Below, in pieces: positions 1-12,200 of a stretch of DNA of 64,000 bases. A program made the translations under genes and the position numbers. The stretch is from contig NC_135554.1 in assembly GCF_964340395.1 (NCBI RefSeq), positions 12,204,251-12,268,250 of the forward strand. The letters run 5' to 3'. Source of the stretch: Glandiceps talaboti (Eukaryota; Hemichordata; Enteropneusta; Spengelidae). Under the pieces are notes generated by a model, which worked only from the letters and a program-made list of their open reading frames with translations, was not told where the DNA came from and searched no databases. The first letter of the stretch is position 1; the number at the start of each line of letters is the position of its first letter.

Positions 1-217
1 TGTTTCACAATCACTCAGACAGGTTATCATTTTACACAGATGCAATTATTTCAAGTTGAGAAGGAAACCTAGAGATTTGAGCAAGTGTTTATGACGGGAA
101 AAAAGTTCCAAATTTGATTTATTGAAACCGCACATTTTTTATGCCAAAAAAAAATCATTTTTAACATGAATGTACTTGAAAGCCAAACTTGGATTTGTAC
201 ATGTAGATTATGCTTAC

Positions 218-297
218 CTCCCAAGCAATTGTGACATCACGGAGGTCATCATGACTTTGAGGATCAATATACGAGAACTTTACACGACCAACTGGAT
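218..297 (-). CDS. Cytokine receptor exon 7: start of a membrane-proximal FN3
   Basis: An 80-nt exon between a TTAG acceptor and a GTAAGC donor. It encodes the first half of an FN3 domain (strands A-B, ending IAWE). FN3 domains split after the strand-B Trp are common in this gene and in the RPTP of this window. The second half must lie left of base 1. Confidence 0.75.
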
Positions 298-3200
298 CTA
301 AGAGTTAATAATAGTGTGATATTTAACTATTAGCAGCAAAGGAGCACACTCATAGATTTACCATTTAACTATTTCACACCTAAATGAGCTTCTACAAGAC
401 GTTTACACACAGGTTGATATTCCATTTATGATTTTCCATTCAGATACATGGCCCGGTCAGATTAGCATTTACATGCAAATACAATTGCTTACTTGCAACC
501 TACCATACATTTGGATGTCATAAATACATGGGGATTTGCGTGTGTTCACTTTATGAGCATATTCATCACAATTTTCCTTACATTGGGTATATAAAATTAC
601 ATTTGAATACATTTAACATAATTGTCGTTAAATTTTTAAATTGTACCATTTTCAATCAAGATTTTTCATTATGCTGATGTAACTAATAATGCCTAATAAA
701 TTTGGGAAGATGGCAATTTAATAATAATAATAAATAATACCATAATTGATATCAATTATATAAGTCATATAACTGCAAAACGTAACTCATTTTTATTTAT
801 TTATTTATTTGTCACATATCCAAAGAAAAAAAAGAAAACGACAGACCTGACATACACAACTAATACTGCACATACAAAAGGTACATATGAAGTAACAAAA
901 TAAAGTATAAAGTAGTAATAAAAGTACATCATACACATGCAAGATATTTGAAGCAATTTAATAATGATAAAACATAATGATGTAGGGCTGTAAATGTTCA
1001 TATCCAGGTGTAAATATTGCTGTGACAAGTATGTAAAATGGAACAATGCAATGTGGAATTTGGTAAGGCATACTGTGACTGGGTGCTGGAAGATAGTTAA
1101 ACTTAGAAAAAACTATATCCACCCACTTAATATACTTTCGGATATCAGTGAGATATCAACCATATTTACATTAAATTTAAAGGCACTTACACCAAAATCA
1201 TCATAAAAAAAATGGTCACTGTACCTGCTTCTGCAGTGTATCCACTAGCAACTGATGACCAAGAACTCCAATGTCCACCATTCTCAGGAAATGCAGCTAT
1301 ACGTACATAATAGCGTGTGTACGGTTCTAGACCATTAAGATTGAAGAAAACTTGTGTTCCTACAGGTTTTTCCTACAGTAAGAATTGATGAAAATTTAAA
1401 CAGGACCACAACTATTAATATTCTAATTATTATAAATCTACCTGAGTTTAGTGGGATACTAACACACCATATACCAGTTGGAAATATATAAGATTTCATG
1501 ATTTGGCCACTAAACATGACATCAGTACGCTAGGGAACAATTACCCCTGTTATGCCCTGTTATCCATGTTTTGCGGGGCTAATTACAGTTCTATTCCCAG
1601 ATGCGAGCCAAAGCTATTAAATGAACTGTTAAGATCAGTGAGTCTGATCACAAAGTTTCATGTTGAGATAGACACCAAAAAGATAGCACACAAACATCAC
1701 TTACACTGTGTAAGCTCCTTATTTTGTTAATGATGTAGCAGCATGCACACTACTACTAGCTACTATTTTAATAGACACATGGGACTTGGTAAAATTGTCT
1801 AGTCTTTCTTTCTTTCTTAGTAAACATCCTGTCTATGAACTGTATGGAGCTACCACCAATTTCTTGGAACATGTACTGACGTAAATCAGTCTATGATAAC
1901 TGTGAAAGTGTCAAGCCAAAACATTTAAACAGGAGAGAAGGATACATCCTTGACACAAGCAATCATGTAGTATTCAGTCAGTGATGTAGTCACCACACAT
2001 ACCAGACATTTAAACACATCCACAGTGCAGTGTGGGGGTCAATCTCTGGTTTCTGTATTGTGTTTATCGTAACATAAAATCTTGTAGTCTGTCTCAATAA
2101 ATTTGATATTTCATCGGATGACTACAGTATCGCTTCTTGGAAAAGAACTGTAATGGACCACAGATGTTGCCAATGTGCAGGATGTTATCACAGCTTACAG
2201 ATTATTGTTTTGACATATAGGCCATAAATGAGGAAATGACTGATATGCATGTTATCATAAGGTTGTTAAATTGCACTGAGTATACATGAGTTAGTTTAAT
2301 TCTAAGGTAAGACAGGTGGGGTTTGAATGCCATTCTTTTAGTGGGGTGGTTTACTAATGGGGACTGTTGGCAAGCAATTTTTTAGTCTAGCTGCTAGACC
2401 TCAGGCTTCCTTCTCAACACTCTGTTTATGAAGGTACGTGGCACACAATCAAGGGCATTTGGGCTGTCACCCTCACTAGTGACCTTCGGTCACCTTGACA
2501 GTGAGCAGAAAAGCACAAGGGGTCTAGCAGCAAGACTAGCAATGCAAGACTACCAATTTAATGCCCAGAAGGTAAGGGTCATTATACTGGAATATTGCAA
2601 CAAAAGAGAAGGCAGACAGAAAGATCCATTTTATTCTCATAGCACTATTTTACTAACAACTATCAGTGATCAAAATATGATGCTACTGTAATTCTCTTTT
2701 AAGAAGCCATCAAATTCATTCACAAACACATTTTATTTACTGCTAATTTACTATGCATTGCTATAACCACCAAAAGCTATAATAAAAATTTCAGCCCTCA
2801 CATTCTGAAATCTGGGGCACTCCCATGAAATGCTTTATACTGGTGAAATGTACAGAACTTTGGTAACCAGAACATGACCCACAGTGTTCAGGGAAAAAAA
2901 TGTGAATAAATTAACAAGCTAAGGGGACAACATATACATGACATGTTCCCATTACAGGGACCCGAGTAGAATTATAATAGCCCGATTTAGTGTGTATGTC
3001 AGATATTTAACTCACCTCAGACCAGTTTCCTGTCTCCCATTCACTGTAATACTGTAACTTATATTTAAGGAAATAAATATCCGGTAGACGCCATTGTGAT
3101 GGTGGTTTCCATTCCAACTTGACAGAATATGCAGATCTGGTGATAACTTGGACAGATTCAGGGGGATCAGGAATAGCTACAACAAAACAACCACATGATT

Positions 3201-6200
3201 ACTCCATTCATAACTACCAAAGTCAAAACCACCGATATACTGCCAAGCTTCAAAGCTATAATACCTCTATAAACACGTGTACAGATACTTTTAAATTAAT
3301 AATGGTGTCTCTAGATGCAAACCTTCATAAATGTTCAGCAGTGTTTTATTTGACATATGGATGTCACGATCAAAGTATAAAAAGAATGCTAGACATAAAT
3401 AGAAGTAAGACAAAGACTTATTCATAAATGTGTTATTCTACCAGTGTTCTGCTTGGGCAGGTTTTATTTATTAGAACAAACAACATAATGTAACTTTTCA
3501 TAACAAACAAAAAATGACAAAAAGTACACACAAGTTACTCCAATGCCCTGTATACACAAAACAAAGGACATATTCCCTGGTGTTCTAGTTCTAATGACCT
3601 CCACACAATTTTCATAAGAAAACTAACTTTTTGTTATTTCACCTTTCAAAGAGAAGTGTAAAGTTTTGCAATAGTAGAGTGAATTTGATGGCTATACATA
3701 TCCATGCTTTCTGTTTTACGGTGAAGACAAAGACATTGATAATTGATTACATATGTTTTCCACAGCAAATTAGAACCAATTGTATAATATACTGGTATAT
3801 AATTATAGTAATGGTTCAGTATACATACATTCAATGTCTGGGTAAAAATTCTTTATTTGCTTCGCATCACCAAGGGAATTGGTAGCTGTGACTCTCATAT
3901 TATGCGGACCACCATAGTGACTCTTTGAGTTGAAATAGCAGGAATTTGGTCCCTTGGTTGTGTCATCTGGACAGTTTTTCCACACATTCTCATATCTGTG
4001 AAAGAAATGTGTCTTTAAGGGCAAGATCAATAGTTCAAAGTAGGATAAAAAACTACATATTTTCATAGTAATGACATTTCATCTCATAGGTAAAAAAAAC
4101 CTGGAAGCGACCCCCAAACATCTTGCCAGCATTGACAGGGGTGTACTAGCAAGACATTTTTTGACTCTAAGTTGAAATTTCATTACTAAGTATGAACACA
4201 GAGTCCATTAACATTCATTCTCATATATATTTTCAGTTTGAACACCGAACCCCCCCCCCCGTCCCCATTTCTAACTTATTGGCCAAATTTGAAAATTGTT
4301 TCAGACAGCACACATCAATTTCAAATCAGGATGTAGTAGACACTGAATTAACGTAAAAGACTGACCCCAACTGTACATTACAAAAACAAATGTGAATATT
4401 CAGCTAAGATGATCATCATGAGTCTCAAAAATTATAATGGATGGCATTAAAAAGTATATTGATATGAAGTTCAATAAAAAAAAAAAGAGAAGTGTTTTCA
4501 GAAATGGATTTTGACCTCATTCCCAAAATGTATTTTACTGCCATGCATTTACTGTTTTAGTGAAATGTTTTGTAATTCTTCTGTCTTGGGGAATAAAACA
4601 TTCAATTAAAAGTAAAATCATTTTCATCTGATGAAAACTAACATAATTATAATTATATTTGGTATGCATTGAACTATTAGCCTGATCGCCCCTTATTTAA
4701 CCCTCCTACATTGAACTATTGGCCTCTCCCCTTATTTAACCAAAATTCTAACCACTCTTCAAATACACAGCTCTTCACCTGGAAAAGTCGTTACACTACA
4801 GAAGCAAATACAAGGAAGTCTAGGAAAGAAAAGTGTTTTCGAAATTTAATTCCAGTACCTACTGTCTGAATATAAAATATTTAATACATGTAGTTTCATG
4901 ATTTGGAGCAGATGTGTGGCATAGCCCTAAGCTATTTGCATGAATGATTGCGCTCTGTGGCATAAATGCAGATATAAAATCTGATTAAAATCAAATGTGG
5001 TGAAAGCTTGCTAGTTGCCTTTATTTACCTCTGTTTCCATTGTTTTGTTCCGAGTGATCGCCGCCTTCCCACATCCGAACCTGTGTAATAGGCAATCCCA
5101 TTGAATGTCGACAATATTGTAAGGTTTTCATAACTAATCAGCACGCTTCAATTTCTCTAGTGTGTGCAGCTGCAAACGTATTATAACCCTCATCGTGATT
5201 GGCCAATCGAAAGCGCTAGATTCAAACGCGATTGTCTATTACACAGGTTCAGATGTGGGAAGGCGGCGATCACTCGGAACAAAACAAACAATACAAAACG
5301 ATGAAAACAGAGGTAAATAAAGGCATCTAGCTGCTTTCACCACATCGGATTTTAATCAGATTGGCAGATATATTGAAATAGCAGGAAACTACATTACTTC
5401 AATCCTCAAGTGGAATCACCCAAAACTTCAAGTAACTGCAGTAATAGTTGTGGGATGGCTGGTGTTCTCCATTTTTGATGGATTTCATGATGGATTCTTT
5501 GCATTAGCAGTTCAAGTGCTACTTACCCGACTTGGTGAGCCAGCAAGTCGGGTGTCATAAAAATTGTTTGCATCTCTAAAGCTATTTGCAATGTCACTGA
5601 TAATGGGTCAGTAAAACTGATAACAACTGTTATAATATACCTAGTGATAATGCTGTGCCATGATTCGCTAGAATCAGTCACGTGATAGGAAAATAGAATG
5701 ACTATTTCCCTAGGGAAATAGTTCAATCAACTTTTACATGGTCACGTGACCACCGCGCGTTCACAGCAGGTCAAAATGGCAGCTTCTGACGATGTTGTAT
5801 GCCACCTCGAGTTCACAGCATGAGGTATATTATAAAACACATATTGCCTGTCCTATATTCGGGCTATAGCACCCGTTCATTACCCCCTCGTGACTGTGAG
5901 TTACCAGAATCACATGCTATTTCCCGAGGCCAAAGGCCTCGGGAAATAGCATGTGATTCTGGTAACTCACAGTCCCTCGGGTGTAATAAACGGGTGCTAT
6001 AGGCCTCATGGCCAGGCAATATGTGTTCAATATGACATTAGTGGTTTCACACTTAGATATTGGGCTTAGCTTTGCCTGATGTGTTATGTAATAGTGCTTT
6101 ATCACATTTGTAAATATTGCCAACAAACATTATTCAGTGATAAGAAAGATAAAAACCCCACTTCCTTAGCTAATGGCTTGATTCTGTAATGATATGTTTC

Positions 6201-9200
6201 CTTGGGTGATTATTATATAACTTTACTGACATTATCTAAATCCATTATCTATTTCTTGTAATAACATTAGAGACTAAGTCTTGAAAATGACAAAACTAAT
6301 GACCATACAAGAGTCTAAGCAACAACTTACGATAGTTTATAGGTGAACACATATTCGGTGGTTAAATAACTATCAACTTCATCCCATGTACACCACATAA
6401 TCCTCTTATTGCGAGCCGTACAGGTGAAATTAGCAATATCTGGCAGGACTGAGAAATACAAATGACAAAAATAAATATGGTTTATAGGCCTATTTTTTTT
6501 CATATGTGAGTCTCTAGTTCAGGTATAGTTATATTTTCCACTGTTTTCCATATGGTCTCTGTCTGTGTTATTGGTTTCTTCTCAGTCATCAGATGTACAG
6601 CCATTATAATTACAGATTGGAAGAACAGTTTTGTATTGTCTTTTTAAAGTTGATGTCACTTTCTGCATCCACTATTTCTTGACTTTACAATTTCCGCAAT
6701 TTTAGTTCTTGAATACGTAAAAAAAAAAGTTTAGGGTTGGCATGAAAAACTAGGTGGGGTCGGGTAACCAGAACCAAACAATTTTCTTAGGCCTTATTAT
6801 GCTTTAGGAAGATGGTAATTGAAATGAATTATAGTAGTTCTTAATAACTAAATTGTTACCAGTAAGCATACAGTTTTCTGAGTAAAATTATGAAATGATG
6901 CAAAACATGACTAAATGTAGAAATGTAGCATAGATTCAAATGAAATAAGTTTTGAAAAATTAGAAAGTCCAGCAGTCATTTTGTCAAAATGACAGTAACA
7001 TTTACACTTTTTGTTCTATCATTACTCAGTTTTTGTTTTTGTTCAGCATAAATCTTTGGCTATATATCTAGTAGTTGATACCACATACTAGTATCACATA
7101 CTGAATAAAATCAAGATTGCATTGCAAATATACTTATGATAAGGGCAAATAAAAAAAGTTGTTTGGTTCCGGTTACTCTACCCCACCCTAAACATTTTTT
7201 TTACGTATACGAGCAATATAATAAAAAAATTGTGAAAATCATGAAGTCTCACAAGAAAGAGTGGGTGTCGAAACTGACATCAACTTTAAAAAGACAATAT
7301 AAAACTATTCTTCCAATCTGTAATGACTGTACATCTGAAAGTAAGAAATAAACATCACAGAGACCGTTTGGAAAATAATGGAAAACCACTCACACATGAA
7401 AAAAAATATATAATAAAATAAAATAAAAAAATCTACCTACTCCACCCATTTTAAAATTGAATGTAGAACCACACAATTTTTTTTTTATGCCTAACAATTT
7501 TTCTTCATGACAATAAAGCTAATAATTCAAAGAAAAAAGATTTTTTGAAAAGATGATATTCATTTTAAAATGATTAATATGTTGTCTCACAAAATTTAAT
7601 AAGAACTGAATCTGGACTACAGGAAAAATATTTTAATTATACCTAGCTTTATACAATCTATATTACCTACCTCCAACAGACACCTGAGTGGTTGCCATAG
7701 TATCAACATCCAGCACGCAGGTATAGTTACCTTCATTACTAAAAGTGATATCTGGTAAAGTCAATAGAGATGTTGAATTGGAGTTTGCTGTGTACAAGTC
7801 ACTTGGTACAAGACTGTAGTTGAACATCCAGGTAATGTCATCTGCTGTCTTCAGTGTTGGTGTATCATCTTGGATGATGTTACATGGTATTGATAGGTTA
7901 CTGCCAACTTCTGCTGTGTAGGATGGAAGAACTATAACAAATAAAGAATGGAAAAGTTACATTTTTTTCAGTTTGTATGCATTTGTAGAGAAATCATCCT
8001 TCACCATTTTAGTGTGAATGTAACCAGTTCATGCTTGAAATAAAGTATCATTCTCTACAGACTCTTCAAATAATGTGTTGTAATATTTTAAATAGTCCAA
8101 TGCAAATATTGGTAATTTCTCAACCCCCCCCCCCAAAAAAACAAACAAACAAAAAAACTTGTTGAAATAAGGATATATTGATTCTTTATCCTTACGTATT
8201 CGTAGTATCAATGAATTTAACATATTTACTGTTTCTAAAACATGATACTATGGGATTACTAACACATATAAACAATACAATCACTCATTATGTCTATTTA
8301 AAGAATGTAGGAGTATGCTGGTACTGGTACCCATGAAAGTACAACCATTTGCAGGCCATATTTATATTGAGGATGTCCATGTGATCAGAAGCAGTTGCCT
8401 TTGAAGGTGATGAAATCTTCTTATCACATTATCTGACTAATATAAAATTATCTAAATACACATGTACAGTCATAATTAACACACAGATGGGGGATACATA
8501 TATGTTAATTCACATATGTTTACTCACATGCCAACCATGTTGAAGCCCTGTTATTCAGAGCATATGCATACATGAATGTTGTGTGTGTCTTTGTTTACTT
8601 TGCATTCTGTTGTGTGCTAGTGAGGCCATGCTTAGCTGTGTAAAAGAATTTACATTAGTTTTATATATGCATGATAAGATGAAGACTTCTTGGTATCATC
8701 CTGAGTTTTAATTGAACGTCCGTTTGATAAAATAATTATCTCATCACCATCATCTTCAATTGACAGCAATAATAATGGTAGTAGTCACTGGTAGTAGTTG
8801 CAATCACCATAACCACTGTGCATTGGTTCTGTATTCTGTTGACATCAATTGACGTGTTAGATGGCCTGGTACCTGTAACCTACCTCAGTACCCTAGAATC
8901 CAGGTGATTGGGGATTTTGAAATGAAAATTATCAAAAACTCTATTAAACGCCTGATTTCTAGTCTACCTTCTACCATCAACAATGCATTCCTGTGTCATT
9001 GCATTGCTATGATGTAGAACACATATAGCTGATATTTTCAAATACCTAAAATTGGTCCAATCCAGAATTCACATGCCAAATTCGTAACAGATGTGCAAAT
9101 AACACTTTTTTAAATGAGGATTTGGTTTATATTGTTGAAAAAAGACAGAAATTAAGTCCACAATGTGATACACGGTAAAATGAATTCCAATGAGTATTTT

Positions 9201-12200
9201 GTTTTATTACATGTATATATATAGCTACCAGTATAGCAACATGTTAAAACAACAGCTTGTCATTAAAAAGATACAACTCTGGTAATTGAGCCTTCAGTAT
9301 ACTTTAAAGATAGACACAAACTAAATATATTGCTCCTCAATGTGGTAGATTACACACATGGTTGATAGCAGTTCTTTGTTGTGGGATACTAATCACCCTG
9401 TGATTAAGATAGTGTAAACAACTGGAAGTCCCAAAAGAGTACACTGTGGCAAGTTCTTGTTCATAATATACAGTTAGGCCTACAAAATAAAAGTTTTGTG
9501 GTTTCGGTTACCCGATCTCACCTTGATTTTCCCTGCCGATCCTAAACTTTTTTTGTATTGCGTGTACTAGTTGAGAAAAAAAAATTGTGAAAATTATGAA
9601 GTCTCGTGATTATGTTCGGGAAACTGTCACTGTCAGACCTGGCCTATAAACTGTGCCATGCCAGTAGAACTGCCCTGTTATGTTGCTGACATTGGATGTG
9701 AGGATATCTGTGTGGCACTGGTATTGAGGTGTGGAAACTGACATCAATTTTAAAAGGCAGTATAAAACTGTTCTTCCAATCTGTAATGGCTGTACATCTG
9801 ATGAAACCAATAACACAGAGACTATATGGAAAACAACGGAAAACATAACTACCTGAACTAGACACTGACACATGAAAAAAAAAAATTCAAAATAAAAAAA
9901 TCTACATACCCCCACCTCATTTTAAATTGAGCATAACCAGAACCACACATATCTTTCTTTGGCCTAAGGTCAATGCAAACTTTAAAATAATATACATGTA
10001 TTCGACAATGAAATTAAAATGTGCAGTTGTTTTATTTGAGAATTCATTATAAAGTCTATTATATTCAAATTAAGGTTACATATCCACAGAAAGAGAAGTG
10101 GTTCAAATCTATGTTCCACATGTTCACAAACTTACTAAGTTAGCATTTTAAAATTATGTTTTCGAACCCACAGAAATAGAGTTATGACCTGTTTTGATTT
10201 AATAAGACACTCAGTGTTCATAAGTTTATCCTGTGTCATTTTTATTTTCACAAATTAAGTTGTCCATCGTCCATTTTTTTTAGCTCTGTTTCAAAATTGA
10301 GTTCATGTTCACAAATTTACTGTTTTGTTTGTTTATTGTGTTGTTTTTATATTGTACTTTTTCTGTCTAAAGAAATACGGTTGTATATTGTCTCTCGGTT
10401 TTTTAGTTTTACATTTATAAGAGAATAAGATTTGCTGGCAACAATTATTAAAATAATAAAACTAATATTTGTTTGTTGTTGATTTCTTTAAAAACACTAT
10501 TGACATTATCACAGCCACCATACTAAAGAAGACTATATACAAGAGAAAGAAATTTCCTCTCATCGTTAAGATTGAGATTTGTTTCTCTTTACTTTTGCAA
10601 TGAGAGTAAGAAAACACATCAGGGTTGATCAGGTAATGTTGAGAATACATTCTGTATAACATTTTGTCAACATACATATATAGAAAATCCTGTTTTCCAA
10701 GTAGTGCATTGTGTAAATTAATGACACATGGAATAACTTGTATGACTGATATGCTAAGATATCCGTTTCCTTTTTTCTTGTAAACTGCCAGTGAATTAGG
10801 TCAAATTACATCCCTTGGCATAGTCTGCATTATTGACAAAAATCCCATCGTCTGTAAGATACACAGTGTATGAGTTGACCTTATTGGCCTAGTACACAGT
10901 GGAATGGCAGAAGTACACGTATACACTCACACCATGAATGCCAGGTGCCCTTACATTGACTTACAGTGTGAGTGCCAATTGTAATGAGGATGGAAACTAG
11001 ATGACATCTCAGTCTATAAAAGGTAAAAAACTTTGAAACATAATGTCACATATGTTGTGGCATGTATACAGAGCTTTCAAGTTACAGTTCAAACTGTCAA
11101 CGATCATCAGAAGACTGCATAACATACATAATTATTGACCCATGTTGCTACTCATTCAACAACTTGAGTCACCTGTTTTACTGGCTAGAGAGCACTTTTA
11201 CTGTTGAACACAGCAAGATCATGATTGAAGAGAGAGTCTTGTTTAGATTTCTTTAAGATTTTAGCCTTTCCTCCATAGCAATTAGGCTATTTCAATAGTA
11301 AAGTACTATAACTGTCAAATAAAACAACAATAACATAGCGCTTTCCCACTCTGCACTCAAAGCGCTTTACAATTATTACCCCTGGCTAGGATCTATATCA
11401 GCACAATGTCCCTTTACACTTCCTCAACTCCCTGGGGAGCATACAATTATTGCAGCCTCTATGAACACGTAGGATTAAAGCATTCACATTGCAATTAACC
11501 ACTATCCTACCAGGTCACCAATTATGCTGGGTTGACCGAGGCACAATTGCGGTTCAAATCTTGCCCAAGGACTTTAGCCACTCAGATTCCAAGTCAGTCA
11601 CTCTAACCATTTGCCCATCATGACTCCACATCCTCAACTTGCTTAAAAAGATGGCTTTAAAATCTACATGTAACATAGTCTTCTAGTGTCATGCTTCTTG
11701 TCTTAACTACATACATATCAACTTATAGAAAAATCCCATTCTTTTGAAATTAATTTTTTGGGGGGTTCAACATTCTAAGGATACATGATATGCATTTGCT
11801 GAAATTAAGTTTATATGCTATTTCCAATTCAAATTCAGGGCTATACTCATATTTAGGCCTAAAAAAAATTTTTTGGTTCCAGTTACCCAACCCCCACCTA
11901 GCTTTTCACTACTGACCATAAACTTTTTTTTAAATGTATTCAAGAAAAATATTTTAAAAAATTGAAAAAAATTGTTAAGTCGCACAAGAAATAGTGAGTC
12001 TCGCCAGAAAATGGATGTGGAAACTAACATCAACTTAAAAAGACAAAATAAAACCCTTCTTCCAATCTGTAATGACTGTACACTTGATAGGAAGAAATAA
12101 ACAACACAGAGACCATTTGGAAAATCCTGATCTTGACACTCACAAAAAAAAGAGAAAACAAATTAAGTTAAAAATCTACCTACCCCACCTATTCTAAATT

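Noticed and set aside
780-1080. Possible LINE 3' end (TTTATTTATTTATTTGTCACAT start)
   Set aside because: Only the simple tail-like repeat is suggestive; no reverse-transcriptase sequence follows on either strand.
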